From Flavobacteriales bacterium (GTDB taxonomy: Bacteria; Bacteroidota; Bacteroidia; UBA10329), in the NCBI GenBank assembly GCA_021739695.1, contig JAIPBM010000010.1:1-64000 (forward strand): DNA of 64,000 nt, written 5' to 3'. Position 1 is the first letter of the stretch; every line of letters starts with the position of its first letter. Of the stretch, positions 1 to 9,439 are shown one piece after another. The translations under genes and the position numbers were made by a program. The notes beneath the pieces were generated by a model. That model saw only the letters and a list, made by a program, of their open reading frames with translations, was not told where the DNA came from and did no database searches.

Positions 1-156
1 AAACCTACCGCTTAAAACGCTGCATTCCGTATTCAGAATTGAAATTGACCGCTAATGGTCATAGAATCCTACACCCTGAAAAGAAGAAAAATGATAGAAA
101 ATAAACTTTTAGTAAGTCTTGGTTTTTACCTCAGTTCTTCCTGAAACGAAACGAGG

Positions 157-1707
157 ATGAGAAAGCGAGCAGTATTGATGTCACGAGTATCCAGTGATGA
201 ACAGGCAAAAGGATACAGTCTGGATGTTCAGACTGAATCATTAGAGAAGTACTGTGAGCGATCTGACATTGAAGTGGTCTATTCATTCAAAGAGGATCAT
301 TCAGCTAAAAACTTCGAGCGACCAGCGTTTAAAGAGTTTATCTCATTCGCAAAGAAGAACAGAGGTAAGATTGATGAGTTACTTTTCACTTCTTGGGATC
401 GATTTTCAAGAAATATTCAAGAGGCCTACAAAGTCATTGATCTACTGAGAGAGTTGGGTATTTCACCCCAAGCAATAGAGCAGCCCATTGACCTTTCAAC
501 TCCAGAGAACAAGGCGATACTTGCCATGTATTTGGTCATTCCTGAAATAGATAACGACCGAAGATCGATCAAGACAAAAGGTGGTATCCGTGCAGCGCTT
601 AAATCTGGTCGATGGTGTAGCAAAGCTCCATACGGTTACAGGAATACCAGAGATGAGAATAATAAACCGCTGATCGTACGCGGTGAACACAGCGATAACA
701 TCAGATGGGCATTCGAACAGGTGCTGGAAAATGCAACTCAGCGTGAAATACAGCGTGAATTGAATAAGCGCGGCTGCATGATTCAAAAGACCCGCGTTGG
801 CCTCATGCTTAGGAATCCTGTTTACATTGGAAAGATTGAAGTTCCCGAATATGGAAAAGAACCTTACCAGTTAGTCGAAGGGGTACATGAAGCAATCGTT
901 TCAGAAAAACTGTTCTATCAGGTACAGGATGCGTTGAATACTAAAGGTCCAAGGAGGGTAATGTCCAAGAAGACAAGCGACCAATTGCTACCATTACGCG
1001 GTAAACTCAAATGTTCTAAATGTGACGCAAAATTGACGGGCAGTCGATCACGTGGAAAATTGGGCGGTCATTACGCCTACTATCATTGCAACCATTGCAG
1101 GAATGAGCGCCATCGGGCAGACCTTATTAATCAAGTGATGGAAGAGGTCTTGGATTCTGCCAAATTGAACAGCAGACTTGACAGGTTAGTTGAAGCTATA
1201 TGCGCTGACCTTTTAACTGCTGATAGTTCTCAAACAGCTGCCAAGGTCAATAAGTTGAAGCAGACCGTGTCGAAGCAGAACGACCGAATCCAGCGGTTGC
1301 AGGACAATCTTGCTGATGGAGTTGTTTCTTCAGATGACTATATGTCTATGAAGACGCGTTTTTCCAAGGAATTGAATGAAGCGCAGAACGAATTGAATCA
1401 TTTAAAGGCTCATGATTCAAGCAAAGAATCAATTATTCGCAAAGCGGTCGAGGCTCTGAATAATTTAGGGGTGAACTATCGTAATTCTTCGGCAGACCGT
1501 AAGATTAAGCTTGTAGGTTCGATATTTCCAGAAATGATTGAATTTGACGGAAACAAATGTCGAACCCCGAAAATAAATGAAGCCGCTGCTCTGTGTTTCA
1601 ATGTTGATGGGCGATTGCGAGGAAATAAAAAAGGGACACTTCATCAAAAAATGGAAGTGTCCCTTTTGGTAGCCCGTAGGGGAATCGAACCCCTGTTACC
1701 AGGATGA
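157..1707 (+). CDS. Large serine recombinase / site-specific integrase
   Basis: Members of this family cut and rejoin att sites of integrative elements through a serine-DNA intermediate. The N-terminus carries the resolvase signature SRVSSDEQ, with Ser12 the likely nucleophile and Arg10 beside it; the usual Tyr four residues upstream is Met8. A recombinase domain follows (about 150-260), then a zinc ribbon with two CxxC pairs (about 283-312, CSKC and CNHC) and a coiled coil (about 355-425). The family-like sequence ends near residue 495 (FPEMIEFDGNKCRTPKINEA region); the last 20 or so codons read through a hairpin and then 41 bases of tRNA-Glu on the other strand, giving an artefact-like tail (VARRGIEPLLPG). 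This suggests integration beside the tRNA 3' end and an accidental fusion stop. The 156 bases before it hold no gene I can see. Confidence 0.93.
   Translation: MRKRAVLMSRVSSDEQAKGYSLDVQTESLEKYCERSDIEVVYSFKEDHSAKNFERPAFKEFISFAKKNRGKIDELLFTSWDRFSRNIQEAYKVIDLLRELGISPQAIEQPIDLSTPENKAILAMYLVIPEIDNDRRSIKTKGGIRAALKSGRWCSKAPYGYRNTRDENNKPLIVRGEHSDNIRWAFEQVLENATQREIQRELNKRGCMIQKTRVGLMLRNPVYIGKIEVPEYGKEPYQLVEGVHEAIVSEKLFYQVQDALNTKGPRRVMSKKTSDQLLPLRGKLKCSKCDAKLTGSRSRGKLGGHYAYYHCNHCRNERHRADLINQVMEEVLDSAKLNSRLDRLVEAICADLLTADSSQTAAKVNKLKQTVSKQNDRIQRLQDNLADGVVSSDDYMSMKTRFSKELNEAQNELNHLKAHDSSKESIIRKAVEALNNLGVNYRNSSADRKIKLVGSIFPEMIEFDGNKCRTPKINEAAALCFNVDGRLRGNKKGTLHQKMEVSLLVARRGIEPLLPG
1629..1667 (-). terminator. 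Hairpin terminator directly after tRNA-Glu
   Basis: A perfect 14-bp inverted repeat (1629-1642 and 1654-1667) surrounds an 11-nt loop. On the minus strand it begins at the encoded CCA end of the tRNA and is followed by a T-rich run, so it fits an intrinsic terminator for the tRNA. It also lies inside the end of the recombinase reading frame and could act on both strands. Confidence 0.8.
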
Positions 1708-1741
1708 AAACCTGGCGTCCTAACCCCTAGACGAACGGGCC
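1667..1741 (-). tRNA. tRNA-Glu (anticodon TTC)
   Basis: Read on the minus strand this 75-nt sequence folds as a full cloverleaf: acceptor stem GGCCCGT paired with ACGGGCT (first pair G-U), anticodon stem CCAGG/CCTGG around loop TTTTCAT with anticodon TTC, T arm AGGGG-TTCGAAT-CCCCT, discriminator A, and an encoded CCA. The 3' end abuts the terminator and overlaps the last codons of the serine recombinase, the usual arrangement at a tRNA attachment site. Confidence 0.97.
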
Positions 1742-1759
1742 GTTTTATTTAACGGAGTG

Positions 1760-1792
1760 CAAATGTAAAATTTTATCAAAAATGAAAAACAA
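1760..1792 (-). promoter_or_regulatory. Bacteroidota-type promoter of tRNA-Glu
   Basis: On the minus strand a TTG (1792-1790) is followed after 22 nt by TACATTTG (1767-1760), matching TAnnTTTG. Transcription would start about 12 nt upstream of the mature tRNA 5' end. Confidence 0.6.
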
Positions 1793-1803
1793 TCGGTAAA
1801 AAA

Positions 1804-2493
1804 TTATTCTGAAGAATCTTGTTCGTGACTGAATTGAAATCCTAATCGTTTGCCCGTTTTCACATTCATCTGCTTCGAAATGTCGATCATTTGGCCAACT
1901 TGAACCGGTCCCATGCTGGAAAAAGGTGGAGTTAAAAGGTCAAATTCTTGGCAGTATTGGACGGCAGACATGATGATCTTCCTTAGCGATGGTCCATCTA
2001 ACTGCGAAGAACCGAAGTCGTTGTAGAGAAAACCCAATTGTTTTTTGCCTTCCATAAAATAGTGGCCTTCTGCATTCACAAACAATCGACCCACAAGATA
2101 TCCAAGGTCTTCCAGTCGATTAAGTTCAAAGGAAGAATTCAGAAAATTGAAGATGCTGATCATCCCGCAGTATGCATTCAATCGGTCTTTTTCTACATAC
2201 GAAGTTTTCCAAATCCGATGACTTCGATCAAAATCAAAGACATCATTATGCAGAAAGAAGATGACCACGTCTTCCCCAAATTTCAATTCAGCCTGAAAGT
2301 ATCCCTTTTCAGTGTACTTGACATCAACGTTGGAGATGCTTTCAACATCGTCACAAAGTTCGTTAGCCAACTTTTCAGCCTCCGATTTGAGCGATTCGAA
2401 ATAATCCTTGGTCTGATTAAGAACCTTTAGCTTGTGGGTGCTTTTCTCCTTTAGAGACGTAAGAATGGATTGATATTGCTCATTCGAATCCAT
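1804..2493 (-). CDS. Conserved hypothetical protein co-transcribed with proS
   Basis: I do not recognise a domain in this 229-residue protein. It has no signal peptide or membrane segment. The first 50 residues are helical and charged (possible coiled coil), followed by a mixed alpha/beta region with a hydrophobic strand near VVIFFLHNDVF and a C-terminal part rich in FL, GP and QM patterns. Its ATG overlaps the proS stop codon by one base (TAATG), so it is very likely translated from the proS message by coupling. The tight link could mean a role near translation, but that is inference only. Confidence 0.7.
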   Translation of the reverse strand: MDSNEQYQSILTSLKEKSTHKLKVLNQTKDYFESLKSEAEKLANELCDDVESISNVDVKYTEKGYFQAELKFGEDVVIFFLHNDVFDFDRSHRIWKTSYVEKDRLNAYCGMISIFNFLNSSFELNRLEDLGYLVGRLFVNAEGHYFMEGKKQLGFLYNDFGSSQLDGPSLRKIIMSAVQYCQEFDLLTPPFSSMGPVQVGQMIDISKQMNVKTGKRLGFQFSHEQDSSE

Positions 2494-3968
2494 TAATACG
2501 ACTTAGCGAAAACCACTATCTGGTTAGAGTCATTCCCAGTATAAACACACTTTCCAGGAACCTTATACGAGTCCTCCAACGGAATGAGCCGAATTGTAGC
2601 TTTGGTCTCTTCTTTGATTATTTGCTCGGTCTCTGATGAACCGTCCCAATGAGCAAGAATGAATCCACCTTTATTCTCTAACACGTCTTTGAATTCTGTC
2701 CAAGAATTCACGCTTGTAGTATGTGTTTTTCGGTGTTCAAGTGCTTTTTGATACAGGTTGCTTTGAATTTCTTCAAGCAGAGATTGAACATGATCAGCAA
2801 TTCCTTCGGCAGCTAGCGTTTCTTTGGTAAGTGTATCCCTTCTTGCCACTTCCAAGGTTCCGTTCTCAATATCGCGAGGTCCGAGACCGATGCGTACAGG
2901 AACGCCTTTGAATTCGTATTCGGCAAATTTCCAACCTGGTTTGTGTGTGTCGCGATCATCCAATTTCACCGAAATCCCTTTGGCTTCCAGTTCGGCTTTA
3001 ATCTCACGAGCTCTATCGCACACCAATTTGTATTCTTCTTCCTTTCTGTAAATAGGAACAATGACCACTTTGAACGGAGCCACATTAGGAGGAAGAACAA
3101 GACCGTTATCATCTGAATGTGTCATGATCAAAGCGCCCATCAAACGTGTAGAAACACCCCAAGAAGTAGCCCACACGTAATCTTGCTTTCCATCTTGGCC
3201 AGTGAATTTTACGTCAAATGCTTTCGCGAAATTCTGTCCTAAGAAGTGTGAAGTGCCGGCTTGTAGTGCTTTTCCATCTTGCATCAATGCTTCTATGCAA
3301 TATGTTTCAATGGCACCTGCAAAACGTTCGTTGGCTGATTTTGTGCCTTTCCAAACTGGCATTGCCAGGAAATTCTCTGCAAAATCAGCATAAACGTTCA
3401 TCATTTGTTCAGCCTCGGCAATCGCTTCCTGTTGCGAAGCATGTGCCGTGTGTCCTTCTTGCCAAAGGAACTCGGCTGTTCGAAGAAACAACCTCGTTCG
3501 CATTTCCCATCGCACCACGTTGGCCCATTGGTTTATCAATATAGGTAGGTCACGATAACTCTGAATCCAATTTCTATATGTGTTCCAAATAATGGTTTCA
3601 GATGTTGGACGAACAATCAGCTCTTCTTCAAGTTTTGCAGTTTCATCTACTTCGATTCCACCATCAGCTGTACTTTTTAGGCGATAGTGAGTTACAACGG
3701 CACACTCTTTGGCAAAACCCTCCACATGACTGGCTTCTTTTGCAAAAAAGCTTTTTGGGATGAAGAGTGGGAAATAGGCATTGACGTGTCCGGTTGCTTT
3801 GAACTTTTTATCGAGTTCGGCCTGCATGCTTTCCCAAATGGAAAACCCATATGGTTTAATGACCATGCAGCCTCTTACAGCAGAGTTTTCTGCTAAATCG
3901 GCTTTTACAACAAGTTCGTTGTACCATTTCGAATAATCTTCTTCACGGGATGTAAAATCCTTCGCCAT
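2493..3968 (-). CDS. proS: Prolyl-tRNA synthetase, type 3 (archaeal/eukaryotic-like)
   Basis: Charges tRNA-Pro with proline. The 491-residue length, lack of a YbaK-like editing insert, class II motif 2 ([20 protein letters not shown]), the TSWGVSTR segment, the anticodon-binding domain (about 285-390) and the C-terminal end in a conserved Tyr (FAKSY) identify the short ProRS form usual in Bacteroidota. The start [16 protein letters not shown] matches the family N-terminus. It is followed with a one-base overlap by the 1804-2493 gene. A TAATTTTG box lies about 43 bases upstream of the start. Confidence 0.97.
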   Translation of the reverse strand: MAKDFTSREEDYSKWYNELVVKADLAENSAVRGCMVIKPYGFSIWESMQAELDKKFKATGHVNAYFPLFIPKSFFAKEASHVEGFAKECAVVTHYRLKSTADGGIEVDETAKLEEELIVRPTSETIIWNTYRNWIQSYRDLPILINQWANVVRWEMRTRLFLRTAEFLWQEGHTAHASQQEAIAEAEQMMNVYADFAENFLAMPVWKGTKSANERFAGAIETYCIEALMQDGKALQAGTSHFLGQNFAKAFDVKFTGQDGKQDYVWATSWGVSTRLMGALIMTHSDDNGLVLPPNVAPFKVVIVPIYRKEEEYKLVCDRAREIKAELEAKGISVKLDDRDTHKPGWKFAEYEFKGVPVRIGLGPRDIENGTLEVARRDTLTKETLAAEGIADHVQSLLEEIQSNLYQKALEHRKTHTTSVNSWTEFKDVLENKGGFILAHWDGSSETEQIIKEETKATIRLIPLEDSYKVPGKCVYTGNDSNQIVVFAKSY

Positions 3969-4011
3969 TTTGGTATGATGTTTGTAAGATTTGTAAACGT
4001 TTGCGAAAGGC

Positions 4012-4019
4012 CAAAATTA
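4012..4019 (-). promoter_or_regulatory. Probable -7 element of proS
   Basis: The minus strand reads TAATTTTG, an exact TAnnTTTG match, 43-50 bases upstream of the proS ATG. No convincing -33 box was found at the normal distance, so support is moderate. Confidence 0.4.
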
Positions 4020-4075
4020 AACATTAAGCCGCGCTGACTGTCTTATAAAATGATTGATTGTAAAAGCCAAAAGCC

Positions 4076-5626
4076 ATGAAACGTTCATCTTTCAAAATCA
4101 TTCTTTCCGTAATCCTGTTCTCAACTGTATCGTTTTCAATCAGTGCTCAGGACGATGATGGAATTTACGGTGACATTTATCAAGCACCTACAATTACTGA
4201 AGAGGTGATTGATACGTCAGCCTCACCGCTCGATGGATATTCTACTGTTGATGATTATTATCCAGAAGGAGGCACTACAGGTTCTGTAAATGGTTCAGCT
4301 GAGAGCAATTCTCAGCAATATGTTGATCAGAATGGGAACAACATTACCAACAATTATTATGGCGATTACTATGAGGATGACAATGACTATTACTACGCTT
4401 CACGAATAAATCGCTTTTACAGGCCGATGTACAACTTCGGCTATTACAATTCTTATTACACCAACATGTACTATTATAATTACGACCCATTTTATTGGGG
4501 TACAAGTATTTATGGTGGCTATGGTTCTATGTTCGGATGGAATAATGGATGGAATAATGGCTGGGGAATGGGCTTTGGTTACGGCTATGGATATGGATGG
4601 AATAGTCCGTTCTATTATCCAGCTTGCTACGGTGGATATGGCGGCTACGGAGGTTTTGGTTACGGTTACGGAGGCTATGGTTATGGCGGTTATGGTGGCT
4701 ACGGAGGATATTACAATACCTACGATTCAAACAGTGGAATTTACTACGGCCACCGAGGGTCAGAAGGAACTGGAGGTACAGTTGGTTCAGGATATAGAAA
4801 CACATCGTTTGCAAACGTGTACAACAAGGCTGCTGAGAATGGACTGGTAAACCACGCGAACAATGGAAACATACTTCAAACTTCTGAGGGCAAAGCTGTT
4901 AAGGTTGATCAATCACGGTCTATTGTGAAAGAAAGTGCTTCACAAAATTCAGTGAACCAGATTAACAAGCAGATTGCCACTGAAAGGTCAACGGCTACTT
5001 CAAGCGAACGTGTGAACAGTTCGAGTGACGTTTCTAAGAATCCTTATCAACGTAGTTCTGCGGCAAATGTGCCGTCTACACAGCAGCGAAATATTGCTTC
5101 GAATGTGGATAGAGTACGCATTCAGTCAACCACGCCACCTAGAACCCGAACTAATCCGAGCAATGCGGGTAATGTTTATCAACGTGGTCAGGATATGTCG
5201 AAATACTCGGGTAATCAGCCTAGCAACCAACCTAGTCGGTCTACTTATCAAGATCGTGGAAATGGAAACATGTATCGTGACATTCAGCGTACACAGCCAA
5301 GTCAAAATAATAATGGTTACCAACCATCTCGTGGTGTGCAGCCTTCTAATGGACAATACACTAGGCCATCAAACGAACAACGACAGAATAATTATTCGCA
5401 ACCTTCTCGAAACTATGCGCCACCTGCTAGAACAGCTCCTTCGCGAGGCACGCAGCAGCAGCAACCTTCTAGAAGCATAAGTCCAACACCAAACCGTGGC
5501 TCTAATAACAGTTATTCTGCACCATCTCGACCTTCTGGTTCTGGGTCTGTGCCGAGTTCAGGTAGCCGTGGTTCTTTCAGTTCACCTAGTAGAAGTTCGT
5601 CTGGATCAAGAGGCGGACGCCCATAA
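4076..5626 (+). CDS. Secreted Gly/Tyr-rich, Asn/Ser/Arg-rich low-complexity protein
   Basis: The 516-residue protein has a clear signal peptide (KRSSFKIILSVILFSTVSFSISAQ). Residues about 95-215 are dominated by Gly and Tyr (repeated GGYGGYG and GWNNGW patterns). The remainder is a disordered tail rich in Ser, Asn, Gln, Pro and Arg with recurring QPSR/RPSN elements. There is no catalytic domain. Such composition is seen in adhesive, amyloid-forming or surface-coat proteins, but I cannot assign a function. It lies 11 bases before the FadL-like porin gene, is probably co-transcribed with it, and both lie downstream of the divergent proS. Confidence 0.85.
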   Translation: MKRSSFKIILSVILFSTVSFSISAQDDDGIYGDIYQAPTITEEVIDTSASPLDGYSTVDDYYPEGGTTGSVNGSAESNSQQYVDQNGNNITNNYYGDYYEDDNDYYYASRINRFYRPMYNFGYYNSYYTNMYYYNYDPFYWGTSIYGGYGSMFGWNNGWNNGWGMGFGYGYGYGWNSPFYYPACYGGYGGYGGFGYGYGGYGYGGYGGYGGYYNTYDSNSGIYYGHRGSEGTGGTVGSGYRNTSFANVYNKAAENGLVNHANNGNILQTSEGKAVKVDQSRSIVKESASQNSVNQINKQIATERSTATSSERVNSSSDVSKNPYQRSSAANVPSTQQRNIASNVDRVRIQSTTPPRTRTNPSNAGNVYQRGQDMSKYSGNQPSNQPSRSTYQDRGNGNMYRDIQRTQPSQNNNGYQPSRGVQPSNGQYTRPSNEQRQNNYSQPSRNYAPPARTAPSRGTQQQQPSRSISPTPNRGSNNSYSAPSRPSGSGSVPSSGSRGSFSSPSRSSSGSRGGRP

Positions 5627-5637
5627 ATTTCGAAACC

Positions 5638-7128
5638 ATGAAAAGTATATGCATTCAGTTGATCTTAATCGTTGCGGTTGTTACGCTAACGAAAGTTGAG
5701 TCGTTCGCACAGAACGAATTGGATGCATTGCGCTATTCGCAGGTAGATGTTTTGGGAACAGCCCGATATTCGGCAATGGGCGGTGCTTTTGGAGCTTTAG
5801 GTGGCGACATGTCATCGATGGGAGTCAATCCAGCAGGAATCGGGGTATTTACCAAAAGCACAGGTTCGGCCACTATTTCTATCCTTTCAGCAGGAACAGA
5901 CGCCACTTATTTAGGCACTTCGAGTTCCGACAATAAGGTAAATCTGAATATTTCGAATGTTGGATTCGTGGCCCGTTTCAAACGAAAAAGGGGAGACGAT
6001 AAACAGTGGGCTTGGAAAGCATTCCATCTTGGTGTGACTTATAATAGAACTGCTAATTTTAATCGAAGGACTTCGATTGTAGGAGTCAATACATCCAGTT
6101 CGGCAATCGATCCATGGGTTGATCAGCTCAATAATTCTGGAATTCAATACGCTGATATTCCTACAAATGACTTTGTTCCTAGTTCTGGTTTGACCAATGC
6201 ATACATGGGTTGGGGAACATTCTTGATAGATACAACTCCTGGTTCTGTCAATTCATATTTGCGGAATGTGCTTCCCAATTATGGACAATCGCAACAAGTG
6301 AAGGAAATGACCAAAGGTTCGATGGGCGAAGTGGCTATCACATTCGGAGGGAACTTCGGAAATGCACTTTATATTGGAGGAAGCATAGGCATTCCTCGTA
6401 TCAATTATGAGTTGGAACGCGGCTATACCGAAAGTGATACGCAAGATTCTATTGCTGATTTTGATTCTTTCACAAAAACAGACTATTTGAAAGCTTCCGG
6501 AACTGGATTCAATTTCAAATTAGGAATGATCTACAGGCCAGTAAAATGGCTCAGATTAGGAGCTTCTGTTCACACGCCTTCTTATTTCAATATCAATGAG
6601 CAATACAAAAGCTTGATTGTGGCGAATGCTTTCGGAACTACCTTCAGTCAATCTACGTTGCAAGGAGCGTTCAAGTACAACTTGCAAACACCATTCAGAG
6701 CAATTGGAAGTTTGGGTTTTGTGGTCGGGAAAATAGGTTTGATCTCTGCTGATTATGAGTACGTAAACTATTCGTTAGCGCATTTCAGGTCTCGTAGTTA
6801 TGGTTTTGATGTAGAGAACACCAACGTTCAAAGCCGTTTACATTGGGCAGGAAACATTCGAATTGGAACAGAATGGAGAATCAATTCGTTCAGTGTTCGT
6901 GGAGGTTTTGGAATCAATGGCGATCCATTCACCGGAAAATTCAATTTTGATAACACCCGATATTCGGTGGGAGCTGGTTTCAGATTAGATCATTTCTTCG
7001 TGGACTTGGCTTACAGTCTTCATAGAACAGTTAGTTCTTATGAAGTGTATGATGTGGCTTATGTGCCTTTGGCGAAAACGGTCACGATTGATAACAGTAT
7101 TATCGCAACCGTTGGGTTCAGATTCTAA
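5638..7128 (+). CDS. Outer membrane beta-barrel protein, OmpP1/FadL/TodX family
   Basis: The family forms 14-stranded outer membrane barrels that import hydrophobic compounds. A signal peptide (to about FAQ, residue 25) is followed by the typical N-terminal region (ARYSAMGGAFGALGGDMSSM, then NPAGIG), many alternating amphipathic strands such as WLRLGASVHTPSYF, and a C-terminal aromatic residue (VGFRF). The 496-residue length is usual for Bacteroidota members. Its stop overlaps the convergent TPR gene by 4 bases. Substrate is unknown; a hydrophobic growth substrate is possible in a genome that also degrades aromatics. Confidence 0.88.
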   Translation: MKSICIQLILIVAVVTLTKVESFAQNELDALRYSQVDVLGTARYSAMGGAFGALGGDMSSMGVNPAGIGVFTKSTGSATISILSAGTDATYLGTSSSDNKVNLNISNVGFVARFKRKRGDDKQWAWKAFHLGVTYNRTANFNRRTSIVGVNTSSSAIDPWVDQLNNSGIQYADIPTNDFVPSSGLTNAYMGWGTFLIDTTPGSVNSYLRNVLPNYGQSQQVKEMTKGSMGEVAITFGGNFGNALYIGGSIGIPRINYELERGYTESDTQDSIADFDSFTKTDYLKASGTGFNFKLGMIYRPVKWLRLGASVHTPSYFNINEQYKSLIVANAFGTTFSQSTLQGAFKYNLQTPFRAIGSLGFVVGKIGLISADYEYVNYSLAHFRSRSYGFDVENTNVQSRLHWAGNIRIGTEWRINSFSVRGGFGINGDPFTGKFNFDNTRYSVGAGFRLDHFFVDLAYSLHRTVSSYEVYDVAYVPLAKTVTIDNSIIATVGFRF

Positions 7129-8603
7129 TTTTTCAATCGTAAAATTCCCGCTTTCGCTTTTTGATTGATGCTGTTCTTGTATTCAGAATTATTGAATTCA
7201 GAGCATGCCTGGAATGCTTTTAAAGCTTCCTCTTTTCTTCCTGCATTTTCATAAAGCATTCCGAGCATCAACGAAGAATTTGCAGCAAAGTATCTGTTGC
7301 TTTCTCTTCCGTTCTCAATCGTTAATCTATAATAGTTTATGGCATCCTTGTCGTTGCCCATCTCATCATGTATTCGGGCAAGTCTGTACGTGAATTCCAG
7401 TTTCTCGTCCGTTGAGTTGACGCTTCCGTTTGGTGACGAAATCAGGGTGCTCAACGCTTCTTTGTAAAAACCACCGTCAAATTGCAGTCTTGCCTTCAGA
7501 AGGAATTTGTTTGGAACTTGGCCTGATTCAAATTCCTTCTGAGCTGATTTATCCTCATCAAGCATTGTATTTCCAGCATTTTCGACTTTGGAAATCTCCT
7601 TCTTGTAAAGAGCCACGTCATTTTTGACCAGCAAGGCATTCCAAGCCAATTTTTGGTGTGCTGCCTTCAGGTAGCTTTTTCCTTTGAATGTGCTCACGTA
7701 TTTCTGCAGCGGAATACTCGCGTCTGCATCCATTCTGGCTAGTTTCAATTCTCCTAAAAGGAAATTCAGATACGGAAATGAATTGCTGTTTTTGGTCGAA
7801 TTTTCCAGTGTTTTGATTGCCTCGTTCGTTTTTCCTGTCTCCTTTAGCAAACTCGCTTTCGAAAAATCCATAAGCGGACCCGATTCTACCGCCACTTTAT
7901 CTGCAATACGACTCAAGGATTCAGCATCGTTCAACAGATTGATATGAAGAAAGCTCAAGAGGAAAAGGGTTTCTTTTCTCAGATTTTGGTATTGCTTTTT
8001 TCCTTCTGATCTGGAAATAACGGACTCCATTTCGTCAATTCCTTGTTCAATGCTGCCATCAACTCCCATCAGTTTGGTGGCCCATTTGTAATTGTCTGGA
8101 ACGGTACCGATGAGCGTGTGTAAAAGTCCCATGCTCTTGTACGTTGGAAGAAAGTCTGGGAACTTCTGCTTGTTCTTTTCCAACGCATGAAAGGCCTTGT
8201 TGATTTCCCGAGCTCCGTTCAGGTATTCTCCGAAACGCATCATTGAAAATGCCCAATGCAAATGAATTTCACCTTCTACCAGCAACTTGTAGGGCGAGTT
8301 GCTTGGTAACTTGTCCAAGGCATTCAAACGCTCCGACCTCAATTCTTTCCGCAGTTCAAATTGCTGTTGATCTTCCGTTACTACAATGAACAGGAAGTCA
8401 GAAAGGTCGTCCAGATAAACTGGTGCCAAATTGCTTTCATCTGCCAAGCGTTGTTTCTGAATCAACGATGTAGCCTCGGCAAATTTCAGGTCGAGTAGGA
8501 GGGAATAGGACTTTTCATAGTCATCTCCAGTAACGAAATGCTGGCCTCGAACCTCGGTACAGACCGCAACGGCAAGAAAGATGGCGAAGATGTTTTTGAA
8601 CAT
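7125..8603 (-). CDS. Secreted tetratricopeptide-repeat protein
   Basis: The 492-residue protein begins MFKNIFAIFLAVAVCTEVRG, a signal peptide ending before QHF. I chose this ATG rather than the in-frame TTG at 8627, because the latter lies inside the terminator of the upstream gene. Several TPR-like helical pairs occur (about 240-300 and 395-480, for example YYRLTIENGRESNRYFAANS). It probably acts in the periplasm as a protein-protein scaffold. Specific role unknown. It is convergent with the FadL-like porin gene, with a 4-base overlap. Confidence 0.8.
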   Translation of the reverse strand: MFKNIFAIFLAVAVCTEVRGQHFVTGDDYEKSYSLLLDLKFAEATSLIQKQRLADESNLAPVYLDDLSDFLFIVVTEDQQQFELRKELRSERLNALDKLPSNSPYKLLVEGEIHLHWAFSMMRFGEYLNGAREINKAFHALEKNKQKFPDFLPTYKSMGLLHTLIGTVPDNYKWATKLMGVDGSIEQGIDEMESVISRSEGKKQYQNLRKETLFLLSFLHINLLNDAESLSRIADKVAVESGPLMDFSKASLLKETGKTNEAIKTLENSTKNSNSFPYLNFLLGELKLARMDADASIPLQKYVSTFKGKSYLKAAHQKLAWNALLVKNDVALYKKEISKVENAGNTMLDEDKSAQKEFESGQVPNKFLLKARLQFDGGFYKEALSTLISSPNGSVNSTDEKLEFTYRLARIHDEMGNDKDAINYYRLTIENGRESNRYFAANSSLMLGMLYENAGRKEEALKAFQACSEFNNSEYKNSINQKAKAGILRLKN

Positions 8604-8610
8604 AGGGTAC

Positions 8611-8640
8611 AAAAAAAGGGGATTCAATCTGAATCCCCTT
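8611..8640 (-). terminator. Intrinsic terminator after the zinc-ribbon protein gene
   Basis: The stem (8618-8626 with 8630-8638, 9 bp, extendable to 11) has a 3-nt loop and is followed on the minus strand by seven T (8617-8611). It lies 24 bases after the stop of the 8664-9434 gene and just upstream of the TPR protein gene. Confidence 0.85.
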
Positions 8641-8663
8641 CAATATTCTAGCCGAATATGATT

Positions 8664-9434
8664 TTATCCTTCTTCTCCGCTTCCATCAATGTCAGCATCA
8701 ACAAGAACACGTCCACAATGCTCGCAAACGATGATTTTCTTTCTTAAGCTGATATCAAGGATACGCTGTGCAGGAACTTTATTGAAGCATCCGCCACAAG
8801 CGCTACGCTCAATTTTAACAACTGCCAATCCGTTCAAAGAATTCTCACGGATACGTTTGTAAGCTGTGATCAGACGGTCTTCAATGACTTTTTCAGCTTC
8901 TTTCGATTGCTTAGCAAGTTTAGCTTCGTCTTTTTCAGTTTCAGCAATGATAGAATCAAGCTCTGCTTTCTTGGCCTCAAGGTCTTTCTGACGTTCTTCC
9001 AAGTTCAACTTGGCGCCATCGATCATTACGTTCTTTGCCTCAATATTTGCGCGGAACTCGTTCATTTTCTTCTCACAAAGTTGGATTTCCAAATTTTGGA
9101 ACTCAATCTCTTTGTTCAATGAGTCAAACTCACGATTGTTACGCACTTTACTTTGCTGCTCTTCGTATTTTTTGATGGCAGTAAGCGCATCAGTGATCAT
9201 GTTTTTACGCTGAACGATTGCATCTTCAAATGCATTCACCTCATCGGTAAGATTTTGCAATCTTGTTTCAAGACCTGCAATATCATCCTCAAGATCTTGA
9301 ACTTCCAATGGAAGCTCTCCTCGGATGGTTCTGATTCGGTCAATTTCAGAGTCAATTGTCTGAAGGTTATAAAGTGCTTTCAGTTTGTCTTCTACTGAAA
9401 ATTCTGACCCTGTAGTAGCTTTTTTAGTCGCCAT
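8664..9434 (-). CDS. Coiled-coil protein with C-terminal C4 zinc ribbon (CT398-like)
   Basis: The 256-residue protein is a long charged antiparallel coiled coil (about 15-190) followed by a C4 zinc ribbon formed by CGGC (about 213-216) and CEHC (about 237-240). This is the zf-RING_7/C4-type family found next to Nif3-like proteins in many bacteria; its Chlamydia member CT398 has been linked to sigma-54 and secretion, but the role here is unknown. It follows the Nif3-like gene by five bases, so the two form an operon that ends at the terminator at 8611-8640. Confidence 0.88.
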   Translation of the reverse strand: MATKKATTGSEFSVEDKLKALYNLQTIDSEIDRIRTIRGELPLEVQDLEDDIAGLETRLQNLTDEVNAFEDAIVQRKNMITDALTAIKKYEEQQSKVRNNREFDSLNKEIEFQNLEIQLCEKKMNEFRANIEAKNVMIDGAKLNLEERQKDLEAKKAELDSIIAETEKDEAKLAKQSKEAEKVIEDRLITAYKRIRENSLNGLAVVKIERSACGGCFNKVPAQRILDISLRKKIIVCEHCGRVLVDADIDGSGEEG

Positions 9435-9439
9435 GCTTC

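Noticed and set aside
8604-8627. Earlier TTG start for the TPR protein
   Set aside because: It lies within the terminator of the previous gene and spoils the signal peptide; the ATG at 8603 gives a clean one.
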